A stretch of 64,000 bases of DNA from JAWLAT01 sp041395325 (GCA_041395325.1 JAWLAT010000023.1:15734-79733); one strand, 5' to 3'; positions 54,622 through 63,851 are shown, counted from the stretch's first letter. Numbers and translations: made by a program. Notes: generated by a model not told the origin, from the sequence alone.

Positions 54622-54690
54622 GTCCGTTCTCCTTGCCTGTATGAGTATTGGATCACTCAGCAAGGGATACGTCTGGCGCGGGCAAGGTCA

Positions 54691-55112
54691 GGCGTGAACA
54701 AGCGGGCGGGCGTCCGTTGGTCTTTCGTCCGCAGGCTCGGCTGGGTCCTGTTGGTCGGCGCCTTGCGCTGACGCTTTTCGATCCCAGTAGCCAACAGCGT
54801 TCGATCACAGATCGAACCCACCAGAGCGCGAAGCACTTTCTGGGCCCTGGGCCCTGATCCCTGCCCGGGCCTTCGATCCCAGTCCGACCCCAAAGCCCCT
54901 TCTCCCGCTTTCCTTTGTGTCCTTCGTGTCCTTCGTGTTGAACCGCTCTCAGCGGCCCCAACCCATCCATACGCGAATTCCGGTACGCATCGCTGGCTGG
55001 GATGCCGACGCTCGGCCGGTTCCCGTCAGTCGTTCGACCTCCGCCCCCTTCTCCCGCTTTCCTTCGTGTCCTTCGTGTCCTTCGTGTTGAACCGCTCTCA
55101 ACGCTTCTCGGC
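54691..55112. repeat. Intergenic region with palindromic and direct repeats
   Basis: Bases 54769-54827 contain GTTCGATCACAGATCGAAC, an 8-bp palindrome followed by CCACCA; a sister copy lies at 59998-60055. A block of about 57 bases (CCTTCTCCCGCTTTCCTT, GTGTCCTTCGTGTCCTTCGT, then TTGAACCGCTCTCA) occurs at 54897-54952 and again at 55047-55103. No gene is supported. Confidence 0.6.
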
Positions 55113-55862
55113 TCAGCGCTTTGCGGCCACCGCCGCCAACTCCACCGCCTCCAGCACACGCCACTGAGCTTCGCCCAGGCTGATCGGCAGTGCCGCCTCG
55201 AGCGAGGCTGCCGTCTCGCCAGGTTCGGTCAGCCACAGCCGGCCAATCGCCACCCGGTGCAATCGATTCACGTGATTGCCGACGGCGGCGAACATGCGGC
55301 GGACCTGGTGGTAGCGGCCTTCGTGGATGGTGACTTCGGCCTGGCGAGCGCCGAGCACGCGCAGCTGGGCCGGTTGCAGGGGGTGGTCCTCGCCGCGCAG
55401 CAGCAGCTCACCGCTGGCGAAGGTCGTGGCCTCATCGCCCTGCAGATCGCGATCCAGTTCCACGCGATAAGTCTTGCCTGGGCCATGCCGTGGCGAGGCG
55501 ATGCGGTGCAGCAGCGCGCCGTCATCGGTCAGCAGCAGCAGGCCGCTGCTGTCGGCATCCAGCCGGCCGATACTGCTGATCTGCGGCTTGCGCAGGCGAA
55601 AGCGCGGCGGCAGCAGGCTGTAGACCAGTCGCCCCTGGTCGCGGTGCGAGCAGACGTAGCCGGTCGGCTTGTGCAACGCCAGGCAGACGCCGGCCGGCGG
55701 ATCCAGCGCTTCGCCATCGATGCGAATCTGCGCCCACACGCATTGACTGGTCGGCGTCAACGGTTGCCCGTCGGCGTCGGTGATGCGGCCGTCGGCGAAC
55801 ATCCCCTGCACCTCGCGACGACTGCCGTAGCCGAGATTGGCGATCTGCCGCAGCAGCTTCAC
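55113..55862 (-). CDS. rsuA: Pseudouridine synthase of the RsuA type
   Basis: About 249 residues from GTG 55862 (VKLLRQIANLGYGSRREVQG, an S4 RNA-binding domain). The catalytic motif GRLDADSSGLLLLTDDG (catalytic Asp) and the late GRYHQVRRMFAAVGNHV are present. RsuA makes pseudouridine 516 in 16S rRNA. Its start overlaps the stop of the methyltransferase gene by four bases (GTGA), so the two rRNA-modification genes are coupled. RsuA/RluE subfamilies are hard to separate without a tree. Confidence 0.85.
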   Translation of the reverse strand: MKLLRQIANLGYGSRREVQGMFADGRITDADGQPLTPTSQCVWAQIRIDGEALDPPAGVCLALHKPTGYVCSHRDQGRLVYSLLPPRFRLRKPQISSIGRLDADSSGLLLLTDDGALLHRIASPRHGPGKTYRVELDRDLQGDEATTFASGELLLRGEDHPLQPAQLRVLGARQAEVTIHEGRYHQVRRMFAAVGNHVNRLHRVAIGRLWLTEPGETAASLEAALPISLGEAQWRVLEAVELAAVAAKR

Positions 55863-56890
55863 TGGCGGGTGGCCCGGATGATCTTGAAGCCGCCGGACTG
55901 GGTCAGCGTGACGAGCTCGGCGAAGTGCTGAGCCAGGGTGGCTTCGTAGGGCAGATGCCGATTGGCGACCAGCCACAGATGGCCGCCGCGGCGCAGAGCG
56001 CTGCCCGCGGCCTGCAGGAAGGCGCGGCCCAGATCGACCCGTTCGCGGCCGCCGCTGGCGTGGAAAGGCGGATTGCAGACGATGTGGTCGTACAGGCCCG
56101 GCACGCCGCCGCGCACATCGTGCCAATGGAAAGCCAGCTTCACGCGCGGCTCGTACGGCGCCAGATTGGCCCGCGCCAGATCCAGCGAACGGGCGTCGAC
56201 CTCAAACAGGTCGACGGCTTCGACGCCCGCGCAACGCGACAGCACGGCCTGGCTGAGATAGCCGTGGCCGGCGCCCAGATCAGCCACGCGGCCGGTCAGA
56301 TCATCCGGCAGTTGCGACACCAGCAGCGCGCTGGCCGCATCGATCCGGTCCCAGGCGAACACACCGGGACGGCTCAGCAGGCCTGACGCCTCGATGCGCC
56401 TCGGCGCATCACCCGCCGCCCATTCGGCGATCAACTCGGCAGCCAGCTGACGCGGACCCACCGACCAGCAGACGCGGCATTGATGCTTGCTCAGCACCTG
56501 CAACGGCCCCGCCAGCTGGGTGACGTCGGCCTGGCAGGACCGTGCGCCGTCGGCGTTGGCCTGCGCCACCAGCAGCAAGCCCTCCGGGGCCAGTCGCTGC
56601 AAGGCACGGGCGTAGCTGGCGCGGGCGTGCTCGCGCTGCCGCGGTGGCAGCAGCAGCACGGCTGCCGCGGGCTCGTCCGAGGTCCGTCGCACCGACAGGC
56701 CGGCCGCTTCCAGCGCCTCGTAGTCACCGCGGTGCTCGGTCTCGCAGATCAGTCCATGCCAATCGCCGGCGCGCAGCACCGGGCCCAGTCGCGCCCCCAT
56801 GCAGACCACGGGCCCGGCCGCCGGCCAGCGCAGACTGCCCTGCAGAAAGGTGTACCAGAGCGCATCCAGGACGGGATCGGTCGAGGCCAT
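55859..56890 (-). CDS. rsmC: RsmC-like rRNA (guanine-N2) methyltransferase
   Basis: 343 residues, the same length as E. coli RsmC, with a degenerate N-terminal methyltransferase-like half and a C-terminal catalytic half. SAM-binding VADLGAGHGYLSQAVL (about 203) and the base-flipping motif NPPFHASGG (about 270) are present. RsmC methylates G1207 of 16S rRNA; RlmG is a close alternative. The start at 56890 (MASTDPVLDALW) fits that length. Coupled to the downstream pseudouridine synthase. Confidence 0.82.
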   Translation of the reverse strand: MASTDPVLDALWYTFLQGSLRWPAAGPVVCMGARLGPVLRAGDWHGLICETEHRGDYEALEAAGLSVRRTSDEPAAAVLLLPPRQREHARASYARALQRLAPEGLLLVAQANADGARSCQADVTQLAGPLQVLSKHQCRVCWSVGPRQLAAELIAEWAAGDAPRRIEASGLLSRPGVFAWDRIDAASALLVSQLPDDLTGRVADLGAGHGYLSQAVLSRCAGVEAVDLFEVDARSLDLARANLAPYEPRVKLAFHWHDVRGGVPGLYDHIVCNPPFHASGGRERVDLGRAFLQAAGSALRRGGHLWLVANRHLPYEATLAQHFAELVTLTQSGGFKIIRATRQ

Positions 56891-57055
56891 GACTGTGTTG
56901 CCGCCGGGACAGGGCGCGATCATGCCATGGCTGGAGGGCCGGCCCAGCAGCCCTGGCATGGCGGTGAGGATTGACAAATCGGGGCGGCTGGGGCCGACTC
57001 AGCCGCCGCTGGCGCGAACGCCGCCACGAATCACCGACCTTGCACCGGAGTCACC

Positions 57056-57805
57056 TTGGACGACGCACTCAGACTACGCGACGAGCGCTACCACGACGGC
57101 ATCGCCGACCAGTACGACTACCTCGTGGTGCGCCCGCGCATCTACACGATCGGCCTGCTGCTGGCCAATCTGGAAGAAGGCTTCACCGCCCGCCACAGCA
57201 TGCTGGACCTGGGCTGCGGCACGGGTCATCTGCTCCTGCGCTACGCCCGGCAGTTCCAGACTGCGGTGGGCGTCGACCACAGCGCCGGCATGCTGCAAAT
57301 GGCCCGACGCAATCTGGACGCGGCTGGCCTGCACCATCCGCTGCTGCTGCGCAGCGATCTGCCCAGCTTTCTGGACGCCTGCCAGTCGCGCTTCGACCTG
57401 ATCAGCTGCGTCGGCGTGCTGCACCACCTGCAGCCTGCCGAGCGTGCGCAGGTGCTGCAGGACATGCGTGGGCTGCTGCGGCCAAACGGGCGTGTCCTGC
57501 TGGCAGAGCCGGTGCTCACCGATCCTTTCCCGGACGCCATCACGGCGTGGAATCAGGCCGCGCTGGGTGGGCAGCGCAACTATGTGGGCGAGATCCCCGA
57601 GGATCCGGACGAAGCTCCGCTGGAGGAAGGCGAGTGGCGCGCGATGCTGCAATCCGCCGGCTGGCAGGTGGATGCCGAGAGCCGGATGTGGGAGATGTCG
57701 ACCACGGCGGAACGCCCCGGCCCCAGCGAACGGGCGCAGATCCTGCGACTGCTGGCCGACCATCCGGGCGGCAATGTGCTGGCGCTGCTGTTGCGGGCCG
57801 ATTGA
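57056..57805 (+). CDS. Class I SAM-dependent methyltransferase
   Basis: 249 residues from TTG 57056 with CGGAG upstream. SAM-binding motif MLDLGCGTGHLLLRYA (about 49), acidic motif GVDHSAG, and SCVGVLHHLQPAE (about 117). A TPR-free single domain of the Methyltransf_11/25 type. Substrate unknown. Divergent from the RsmC gene, with 165 bases between them. Confidence 0.88.
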   Translation: MDDALRLRDERYHDGIADQYDYLVVRPRIYTIGLLLANLEEGFTARHSMLDLGCGTGHLLLRYARQFQTAVGVDHSAGMLQMARRNLDAAGLHHPLLLRSDLPSFLDACQSRFDLISCVGVLHHLQPAERAQVLQDMRGLLRPNGRVLLAEPVLTDPFPDAITAWNQAALGGQRNYVGEIPEDPDEAPLEEGEWRAMLQSAGWQVDAESRMWEMSTTAERPGPSERAQILRLLADHPGGNVLALLLRAD

Positions 57806-57815
57806 GGCTGCGGCG

Positions 57816-58313
57816 CTACCAGATGCCCAGCGCCAGGCCCGCAGCGAGGGTCGCTCCGATCTCCTCGCAGCGCGCCAGGTCATCGGCGCCGATCTGCTTG
57901 TCGGCCAGAATCTGCGCCGGCGTCTGTGCCTGGGTGCAGACAATCAGCGGCTCGCAAACGGCCTTCCAGCGCAGGCCCTGGGCAATGCGCTGCAGCTGCC
58001 GCACCGCGCCCTGTCCGTCACTGCCGGCGCAGATCAGCGCCGCATAGGGCAGGCCCGGCCGCTGGCCCAGCAGCGGGTAGTAGATGCGGTCGAGCAGATC
58101 CTTCATCGGCCCGGACAGGCTGGCCAGGTTTTCCGGTGCCACCAGAATCAGACCCTGCGCGCTCAGCATATCGGCGGGCGTGGCCCGAGCCGCTGCCAAC
58201 CGTTGCACCCGCACCTCATGAGCGCGCGCGCCGCGGGCGCAGGCCTGCGCCATCTGTCGACTGCCGCCGGTACGGCTGTGCCAGAGGATCAGCAGCCGCG
58301 GCGGCGCCGACAT
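57816..58313 (-). CDS. Flavodoxin-fold NAD(P)H reductase
   Basis: 165 residues. N-terminal strand-loop LLILWHSRTGGSRQMAQA (FMN phosphate loop), then APENLASLSGPMKDLLDRIY and CAGSDGQGAVRQLQRI. This fits the flavodoxin/NADPH-dependent FMN reductase fold, a soluble flavoprotein. Partner unknown. It is followed upstream by the yajQ gene, only seven bases away, in the same direction, so the two may be cotranscribed. Confidence 0.85.
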   Translation of the reverse strand: MSAPPRLLILWHSRTGGSRQMAQACARGARAHEVRVQRLAAARATPADMLSAQGLILVAPENLASLSGPMKDLLDRIYYPLLGQRPGLPYAALICAGSDGQGAVRQLQRIAQGLRWKAVCEPLIVCTQAQTPAQILADKQIGADDLARCEEIGATLAAGLALGIW

Positions 58314-58320
58314 CGGCGGG

Positions 58321-58803
58321 TCAGTCGCGGAAGTTCTCGAACTGCAGCGGCAGCTTCAGCTCGGCTTCGCGCAGCAGCGCGATCGCTGCCTGCAAGTCGT
58401 CGCGCTTCTTGCCCTGCACGCGCAGCTTGTCGCCCTCGATCTGCGCGTTGACCTTGAGCTTGGCGTCCTTGATGCGCTTGATGATGTCCTTGGCGGTCGG
58501 CTGGTCGATGCCCTGCTTCAGCGTGATCTTCTGCGTGGCGGTGGCCAGATTGATCTCCGGATCGCCCTCTTCCATGCAGCGGATGTCGATGCCACGGGCA
58601 GCCAGCCGGGGCTTGAGGATGTCGATCATCTGACGCAGCTGGAAATCGCTCTGGGTGCGCAGCGTGACGATGGACTCGGCCAGTTCGAAACGGGCGTCGA
58701 CACCCTTGAAGTCGAAGCGGTTGCCGAGTTCGCGATTGGCCTGATCGATGGCATTGCTGACCTCGTGGCCATCGAGCTTGGATACGATATCGAAGGTGGG
58801 CAT
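58321..58803 (-). CDS. yajQ: YajQ-family nucleotide-binding protein
   Basis: 160 residues, close to the 163 of E. coli YajQ. Begins MPTFDIVSKLDGHEVSNAID and shows NRFDFKGVDARFEL, KQGIDQPTAKDIIKRIK and QIEGDKLRVQGKKRDDLQAA. In Xanthomonas a YajQ protein binds cyclic di-GMP and works with a transcription regulator; whether this one does is inferred. AGGAA lies 6 bases upstream of ATG 58803. Confidence 0.95.
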   Translation of the reverse strand: MPTFDIVSKLDGHEVSNAIDQANRELGNRFDFKGVDARFELAESIVTLRTQSDFQLRQMIDILKPRLAARGIDIRCMEEGDPEINLATATQKITLKQGIDQPTAKDIIKRIKDAKLKVNAQIEGDKLRVQGKKRDDLQAAIALLREAELKLPLQFENFRD

Positions 58804-58841
58804 GGGCGTTCCTGTGAAGCATTGAAGCGAATCTGCGTGGG

Positions 58842-59282
58842 CTACAGTTCCGGCAGCGTCAGCGCGTCGCCGCGCTGCAGACCGAGCCGACGGGCCGTAC
58901 CGGCATTGAGTTCGAGCACATACTGGGCCGGTGCACCGCCGCCGTTGTAGCTGGGACACTGGCTGGCGTTGCAGGGCGGCACCCCGAGTGCTTCGCCGAC
59001 CAGCTTGCCGCCGCCGTCGAAGAACAGAATGTCCAATGGAATCCGGCAGTTGCGCATCCAGAATGAACGCGGTGCCATCGCGTTGTAGACGAACAACATG
59101 CCGGCGTCGTCATCGAGGTGGTCGCGGAACATCAAGCCGCGCGCCTGCTCTTCGGAGGAGCGGGCAATCTCGATGCGGAAGCGCTCGCCCTTGAGCTCGA
59201 CTTCCGGTGGCGCGGCGGCGCAGGCGCTCAGCGCCAACAGGATCAGCGGGGCCAGGCAACGCAGGCAGGAGGTCAGGGTCAT
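58842..59282 (-). CDS. DUF192-family lipoprotein
   Basis: 146 residues. Lipoprotein signal (LAPLILLALSACAAAPP, lipobox LSAC). The DUF192 core follows: RSSEEQARGLMFRDHLDDDA, GMLFVYNAMAPRSFWMRNCR, IPLDILFFDGGG and YVLELNAGTARRLGL. Function of DUF192 is not established. Its ATG (59280-59282) overlaps the ATG of the divergent dioxygenase gene, so the start sites are close and one of them may be misplaced. Confidence 0.9.
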   Translation of the reverse strand: MTLTSCLRCLAPLILLALSACAAAPPEVELKGERFRIEIARSSEEQARGLMFRDHLDDDAGMLFVYNAMAPRSFWMRNCRIPLDILFFDGGGKLVGEALGVPPCNASQCPSYNGGGAPAQYVLELNAGTARRLGLQRGDALTLPEL

Positions 59283-59973
59283 GAGCGGGGCGCGGGACAA
59301 TGACGGGGGCGCAAGCTTAACCCGGATACCGGCAGCGCCCACGGTGGCATCGGCACAGGCCTGGCCCTGGACCGAGTTGCCGCCGCTGGGTGGGCAACCG
59401 GGCGGACGGCTGTGCCTGCTGCCACATTGGCTGGACGCGGAGCAGGCCGATGCACTGCTGCAGCGCTTGCACGAGGCGTTGCCCTGGACCACGCACACGG
59501 TGCGGATCTTCGGTCGCGAGCTGCCCAGCCCGCGGCTGTCCAGCTGGCATGGTGATCCTGGCACCGACTATCGCTACTCGGGCCAGCGTCACCCGCCGCA
59601 GCCGTGGACGCCAGCGCTGAGCTGGGTGCGGCAGCGGCTGGCCGACGAAGGGCTGACGTTCAACGCGGTGCTGGCCAACGCCTACCGCGACGGTCAGGAC
59701 GCCATGGGCTGGCATGCCGACGACGAGCCCGAGCTGGGCCCCGAACCGCTGATCGCCTCGGTCAGTCTGGGCGCTCAGCGCCACTTTCTGCTGCGGCCGA
59801 AGCAGGCAGGGCCAGCGCGGCAGGGCTTGCGGCAGCGGCTGGAACTCGGCCACGGCAGTCTGCTGCTGATGGCCGGCCGCACCCAGCACGACTGGCAACA
59901 CGCCCTGCCGCGTAGCCGGCGGGTGAACGGATTGCGCATCAATCTGACTTTTCGGTGGGTGGGGGCGCGCTAG
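59281..59973 (+). CDS. AlkB-like 2-oxoglutarate/Fe(II) dioxygenase
   Basis: About 230 residues. The AlkB fold motifs are visible: RLSSWHGDPGTDYRYSGQRH, then NAVLANAYRDGQDAMGWHAD with the His-x-Asp iron ligands, and HDWQHALPRSRRVNGLRINL containing the second His and the 2-oxoglutarate-binding Arg. These enzymes remove alkyl groups from DNA or RNA bases. The start is uncertain because ATG 59281 overlaps the divergent lipoprotein start; a later non-ATG start is possible. Confidence 0.85.
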   Translation: MSGARDNDGGASLTRIPAAPTVASAQAWPWTELPPLGGQPGGRLCLLPHWLDAEQADALLQRLHEALPWTTHTVRIFGRELPSPRLSSWHGDPGTDYRYSGQRHPPQPWTPALSWVRQRLADEGLTFNAVLANAYRDGQDAMGWHADDEPELGPEPLIASVSLGAQRHFLLRPKQAGPARQGLRQRLELGHGSLLLMAGRTQHDWQHALPRSRRVNGLRINLTFRWVGAR

Positions 59974-60354
59974 GTCGTGGGTCAGCGCTGTGCGCTGACG
60001 CTTTTTCGGCCATCGCAGCCCACAGCGTTCGATCGCAGATCGAACCCACCAAAGCGAGAACCGGCGCCATCACGAGTGTGCAAAAAAGCACAACCCCTCC
60101 CCGACCCTCCCCTCCGCCTGCGGCGCAAGGGAGGGGGTCCAGCCTGCAACTCGACCGCGGAGTGGGTCCAGCCTGCAGCTCGACCGACGCTGGTGACTCG
60201 AAAGGCTTGATCGAGTGACTGGCTCAGCGGGCCGCATTCAAGCGCCGACGAGGACGTCGGCGTTCCCAGGGGTGCGCCGCGCGGCCTGTTGACGCCCTTC
60301 GCGTCAGGCCCGTCGAATCAACTTCGCTGCGCCGAACAGTGCATGTCCGGCGCC
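59974..60354. repeat. Intergenic repeats: GTTCGATC palindrome, GC-rich hairpin, REP
   Basis: GTTCGATCGCAGATCGAAC near 60025 is a sister of the repeat at 54769. CCCTCCCCTCCGCCTGCGGC near 60107 with AAGGGAGGGG downstream can fold into a stem. One REP (GCCGACGAGGACGTCGGC) lies at 60244-60261, followed by GTTCCCAGG. No gene is supported. Confidence 0.65.
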
Positions 60355-61260
60355 TCAGCTCGCCGCCACCCGATCCTGCGCCAGCAGCGCCGTGATCCGC
60401 GCGTCCTTCTCGCTCCACAGCTGATTCAGCCAGACCTGGAAGGCCTCACGGGCGGCGGGATCGCCCTGGTAGTCGAAGGCACGGAACTGCGCGGGGATCT
60501 CCCGCAGCTGCACCTGCACGCGCACTTCGGGAATGCGGTCGGCCAGCAGATCGCTCATCGTCGGGCGACCAGCCGGATACACCACGGTCACATCGATGAT
60601 GCCGTCCAGCGAATCGCCCAGCGCGGCCAGCACGAAAGCAATGCCACCGGCGCGCGGGCGCAGCAGGTGCGCAAAGGGCGATTCCTGCGCCTGCTGCTTG
60701 GCCGGGGTGAAGCGGGTGCCCTCGACGAAGTTCATGATCGACACCGGGCTGTTGGCGAAGCGCTCGCAGGCCTTGCGGGTGGCCGCCACATCCACACCGG
60801 CCAGTTCCGGGCGCGCTTCGATCTGAGCACGTGAGTAGCGCTTCATGAAGGGGAAATCCAGCGCCCACCAGGCCAGGCCGAGCATCGGCACCCAGATCAG
60901 CTGGCTCTTCAGGAAAAAGCGCTTGAAGGGCGCGCGCCGATTCAGCGCCTTCTGCAGGATCGGAATGTCGACCCAGCTCTGATGATTGGCGAAGACCAGA
61001 TAGCGACCGCGGTAGTCGATCCCCTCCAGACCCTCGACCACCAGCCGCAGACCGGTCAGGGCATCGATCAGGGCGGAATTGAAGCCGATCCAGCTCTCGG
61101 CGATCCACACCAGCGCGCGGTCCAGCGCATGGCGGATCGGTTTGATGGGCAGCAGGAACTTCAGGGCCGCCAGCAGAAACAGCGGCAGGCAATGGATGAT
61201 CGTATTGAGGCTGATCAGCAGCAGCGCCAACGGGGCGCGCAGCCAGATGGGAAGGCGCAA
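60355..61260 (-). CDS. YihG-like 1-acylglycerol-3-phosphate acyltransferase
   Basis: About 301 residues from TTG 61260 (GGAG upstream); an upstream GTG at 61326 would add 22 residues. Two membrane segments at the start (LRAPLALLLISL and LPLFLLAALKFLL). The acyltransferase blocks are NHQSWVDIPILQ (catalytic H-x4-D), PFMKRYSRAQIE and NFVEGTRFTP. This resembles E. coli YihG, which acts in membrane phospholipid synthesis. Location: inner membrane. Confidence 0.88.
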   Translation of the reverse strand: MRLPIWLRAPLALLLISLNTIIHCLPLFLLAALKFLLPIKPIRHALDRALVWIAESWIGFNSALIDALTGLRLVVEGLEGIDYRGRYLVFANHQSWVDIPILQKALNRRAPFKRFFLKSQLIWVPMLGLAWWALDFPFMKRYSRAQIEARPELAGVDVAATRKACERFANSPVSIMNFVEGTRFTPAKQQAQESPFAHLLRPRAGGIAFVLAALGDSLDGIIDVTVVYPAGRPTMSDLLADRIPEVRVQVQLREIPAQFRAFDYQGDPAAREAFQVWLNQLWSEKDARITALLAQDRVAAS

Positions 61261-61387
61261 GCGACCGCTCCGGGTGAAAGCATCCGAGTGTAGCCCTTCG
61301 GCATGACCGCATCGTGCAGCGCCCACACGGGCAGCCGACAGCGGCTGTGGCTATCATGGCCGCCCCAACCCCGCAGCGGAATTGCAC

Positions 61388-61867
61388 ATGACCATCGCAG
61401 TCGGCGACACCCTTCCTTCCGGCACCCTGCAGACCTTCCGTGATGGTCCGCAGGCCATCAGCACCGACGAGCTGTTCAAGGGCAAGAAAGTCGTGCTGTT
61501 CGCCGTACCCGGCGCCTTCACGCCCACCTGCAGCGCGCGCCATCTGCCCGGCTATGTCGATGAGCTGGGTTCCTTCCAGGACAAGGGCGTGGACACGGTG
61601 GCCTGCCTGTCGGTCAACGATGCCTTCGTCATGGGCGCCTGGGGCAAGAGCCAGAATGTGCCGGCCGATCTGGTCCTGCTGGCCGACGGCAACGCCGCCT
61701 ACACCAAGGCGCTGGGCCTGGAACTGGACGCCACCGGCTTCGGCATGGGCGTGCGCTCGCAGCGCTTCGCGCTGGTGGCCGAGGACGGCAAGGTGACCCA
61801 TCTGTTCGTCGAACAACCCGGCGAGTTCCGGGTGTCGTCGGCGGAATCGGTGCTGGCGGCGATCTGA
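61388..61867 (+). CDS. Peroxiredoxin (Prx5 type)
   Basis: 159 residues. The peroxidatic Cys lies in AVPGAFTPTCSARHLPGYVD (P-x3-T-x2-C), near residue 48. VACLSVNDAFVMGAWGKSQ and GVRSQRFALVAEDGKV follow as in Prx5-like proteins, which reduce hydroperoxides using glutathione, thioredoxin or glutaredoxin. Cytoplasmic. Divergent from the acyltransferase gene. ATG 61388 with GCGGAAT upstream. Confidence 0.95.
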   Translation: MTIAVGDTLPSGTLQTFRDGPQAISTDELFKGKKVVLFAVPGAFTPTCSARHLPGYVDELGSFQDKGVDTVACLSVNDAFVMGAWGKSQNVPADLVLLADGNAAYTKALGLELDATGFGMGVRSQRFALVAEDGKVTHLFVEQPGEFRVSSAESVLAAI

Positions 61868-61881
61868 TCGCCCGTCGCAAG

Positions 61882-61913
61882 CGACCACCCCGCTCCAGCG
61901 AGCGGGGTGGTCG
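61882..61913. terminator. Bidirectional hairpin between convergent genes
   Basis: CGACCACCCCGCTC (61882-61895) and GAGCGGGGTGGTCG (61900-61913) form a perfect 14-bp stem with the 4-base loop CAGC, between the stops of two convergent genes. There is no T-run, but the position and symmetry fit a shared terminator. Confidence 0.8.
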
Positions 61914-61925
61914 TCGTGACTGAAC

Positions 61926-63431
61926 TTACTGGGGAATATTGAAGTCGGTCAGTTCCTTGGTGGTTCTGAATGGCCCTGCTACTGAAGTCCCCGTCCCAAT
62001 CGACTTGACCTCGCCAACCTCCGGATCGAGCCACATTTCAAAGTCGATCCTGGTAGTGAATCCACTCGAAGTGATCTCGAGAATCCGCTCGACATAACAG
62101 GCATTGTCGAACGTACCGGCTGGAACCGTGACGGATTCGCGGCGACGGAACACCAGCGAGTCTCGGTAGGTGATGGCATTGGAAAGCCCTAAGGGCACCA
62201 GTCTGCTCGTTCCGGGATAGGTCTCGTCGTAGACCGTGTTCAATACTGGCGCAATGGGTTTGGTGGGGTTCGCAGCGAAGGTCGTCTCAGCGACCAGGTC
62301 GTTGTTTGTGTAGCTCCGATCACCCAAATACTGAATGTTGGCGCCTTCGTAGCGCTGGAAGAACTCGTTGTAGTCGCCATTGGGCTGACGCTGCTCACTG
62401 CGAATGGCGCTGAAGCCATTGAACATCGTCGGCCCCATCACCTCGACCATCTCGGTGGCTGTGGCGCCATCGATGTAGGTGATCCGGTAGTCCAGCGTCT
62501 TGCCGGTGGGCATGTTGTCCGGGAAGCAGCCTTCTCCGGAGCCACCACCACCGCCGCCACCGCCCTCTTCCACCCGGCACAGCGGCTTGGGCTGGTCGGC
62601 GCCAACGGCGACGAAGCGGGTGATCGCCTTGGTCTGGGTCACGCCATCGAGGGTGTAGGTGAAGCTGCCGTTCTCGCCGTCACTGAAGCTCAGTGAGGCG
62701 CTGCCGACTTCCGGCACCGGGAACGTGGTGGCGGCGCCGGCAATCTGCAGCAGCGGGGTGCCGCTGTTCGGCCGTTGCAGCGCCCCGGCGTAGCTGCCGT
62801 CGGGCTGGCGCACCAGCGTCGAGGCGCTGATCCACTGATCGCGCCCGCCTTCACCATAGGTGTACCAGAGCACGAAGATTACATCGCCCTGATGCGACAG
62901 GGTCAGGCCCCAGCCGGCTTCGGTCGGGTTCCACCACAGATCTGAATAATTGCTGGCGCTGGCCCGCGATTCGGTGGTGCCGACACAGACCGGCGGGTTG
63001 TCGGAAAAGGTGAAGCGGGTCAGCGTGCGCGTCTGCGTCGTGCCATCGATGGTGTAGGTCAGCTCCAGCGAGCCGTCTTCGGCGAAGCTCATCTGCGCGC
63101 TGCCAACCTCGGTGACCGCGGTGAAGGCCTGGCTGCCGTTGATCTGCTGGAAGGGCGTGCCGGCGACCCGATAGACCGGGCCACTGAAACTGCCATCCTC
63201 GTTGCGCAACCCTTCGACGGTGAGGAACATCGGCTTGCCGTCTTCGGCGTAGCTGTACCAGGTGCCATAGAGCAGATCACCCTGGTGACTGAGGTTGTAG
63301 CCCCAGCCGGGCTCGGCGGCATTCCACCAGGTGTAGCTGTAGTTGGTGCTTTCCTGGGCAGCCAAGGGTGCTGCCGCAGCCAAAGCGGCGGCCAGCAGAA
63401 GTACACGGACAGGACGAATCGAGCGACGCAT
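61926..63431 (-). CDS. Secreted protein with paired Trp/Tyr-rich modules
   Basis: 501 residues. Signal peptide (VRVLLLAAALAAAAPLAAQE). Residues 28-265 are two copies of the module seen at the end of the propeller protein at 40060: EPGWGYNLSHQGDLLYGTWY and EAGWGLTLSHQGDVIFVLWY, each ending with a TRF strand. A Gly-rich linker (GGGGGGGSGEG) joins a 200-residue C-terminal domain (LDYRITYIDGATATEMVEVM to LDPEVGEVKSIGTGTSVAG) of unknown type. Probably exported; function unknown. Confidence 0.75.
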   Translation of the reverse strand: MRRSIRPVRVLLLAAALAAAAPLAAQESTNYSYTWWNAAEPGWGYNLSHQGDLLYGTWYSYAEDGKPMFLTVEGLRNEDGSFSGPVYRVAGTPFQQINGSQAFTAVTEVGSAQMSFAEDGSLELTYTIDGTTQTRTLTRFTFSDNPPVCVGTTESRASASNYSDLWWNPTEAGWGLTLSHQGDVIFVLWYTYGEGGRDQWISASTLVRQPDGSYAGALQRPNSGTPLLQIAGAATTFPVPEVGSASLSFSDGENGSFTYTLDGVTQTKAITRFVAVGADQPKPLCRVEEGGGGGGGGSGEGCFPDNMPTGKTLDYRITYIDGATATEMVEVMGPTMFNGFSAIRSEQRQPNGDYNEFFQRYEGANIQYLGDRSYTNNDLVAETTFAANPTKPIAPVLNTVYDETYPGTSRLVPLGLSNAITYRDSLVFRRRESVTVPAGTFDNACYVERILEITSSGFTTRIDFEMWLDPEVGEVKSIGTGTSVAGPFRTTKELTDFNIPQ

Positions 63432-63851
63432 GCAGCCTCCCCTGAGGACTGTGATGAGTGCGCGGGAGGCTAGCGGAAATCACTCGGGTATGGTGTCAAC
63501 GACCTACCCGACCAAGAGACAGTTGACGCAGCGTTTCGATGCTGAAGGGTGCACGCGATCGCCCGCTCGAACGATTCGTTGAACCGGCCGACCTACGGCT
63601 GCGCGTTCAACCGTTTTCTCACCCTCGCGTGCACATGCGCAAAGGCGCCGACGGGGACGTCGGCGTTCCGAGGACGGCGCCACTGCCACGGACTCGCAAC
63701 CTGGCAGCGTCGACGTCCTCGTCGGCAGCGGGCGGTTCGGACACGTCACCCGAACCGCCTTGCAAGGCACATCGAGGCGGTCAATCTCAACGCGCCGATC
63801 GCCAGCCAGTGCGCCACTCCTGGCCACGGGTACTGGCGACTGGAACGGCTG
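63432..63851. repeat. Intergenic region with REP hairpins
   Basis: One REP of the GGGA-loop type (GCCGACGGGGACGTCGGC) at 63647-63664, and a degenerate TCCT-loop copy at about 63707-63725 in the opposite direction. Between 63432 and 63600 nothing is recognised. Confidence 0.65.

Larger units (their letters stand above)
53404..54690 (-). mobile_element. IS3-family insertion sequence with 35-bp inverted ends
   Basis: Ends read inward as TGACCTTGCCCCCGGAAAAC from 53404 and TGACCTTGCCCGCGCCAGAC from 54690 (other strand), both continuing GTATCCCTT. Length 1,287 bases, normal for IS3. orfA and orfB lie on the minus strand. Flanks (TGG left, GGC right) show no clear target duplication. Confidence 0.88.

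Noticed and set aside
53401..54693. Target-site duplication of the IS3 element
   Set aside because: Flanking bases TGG and GGC do not match in direct orientation; no duplication can be claimed.
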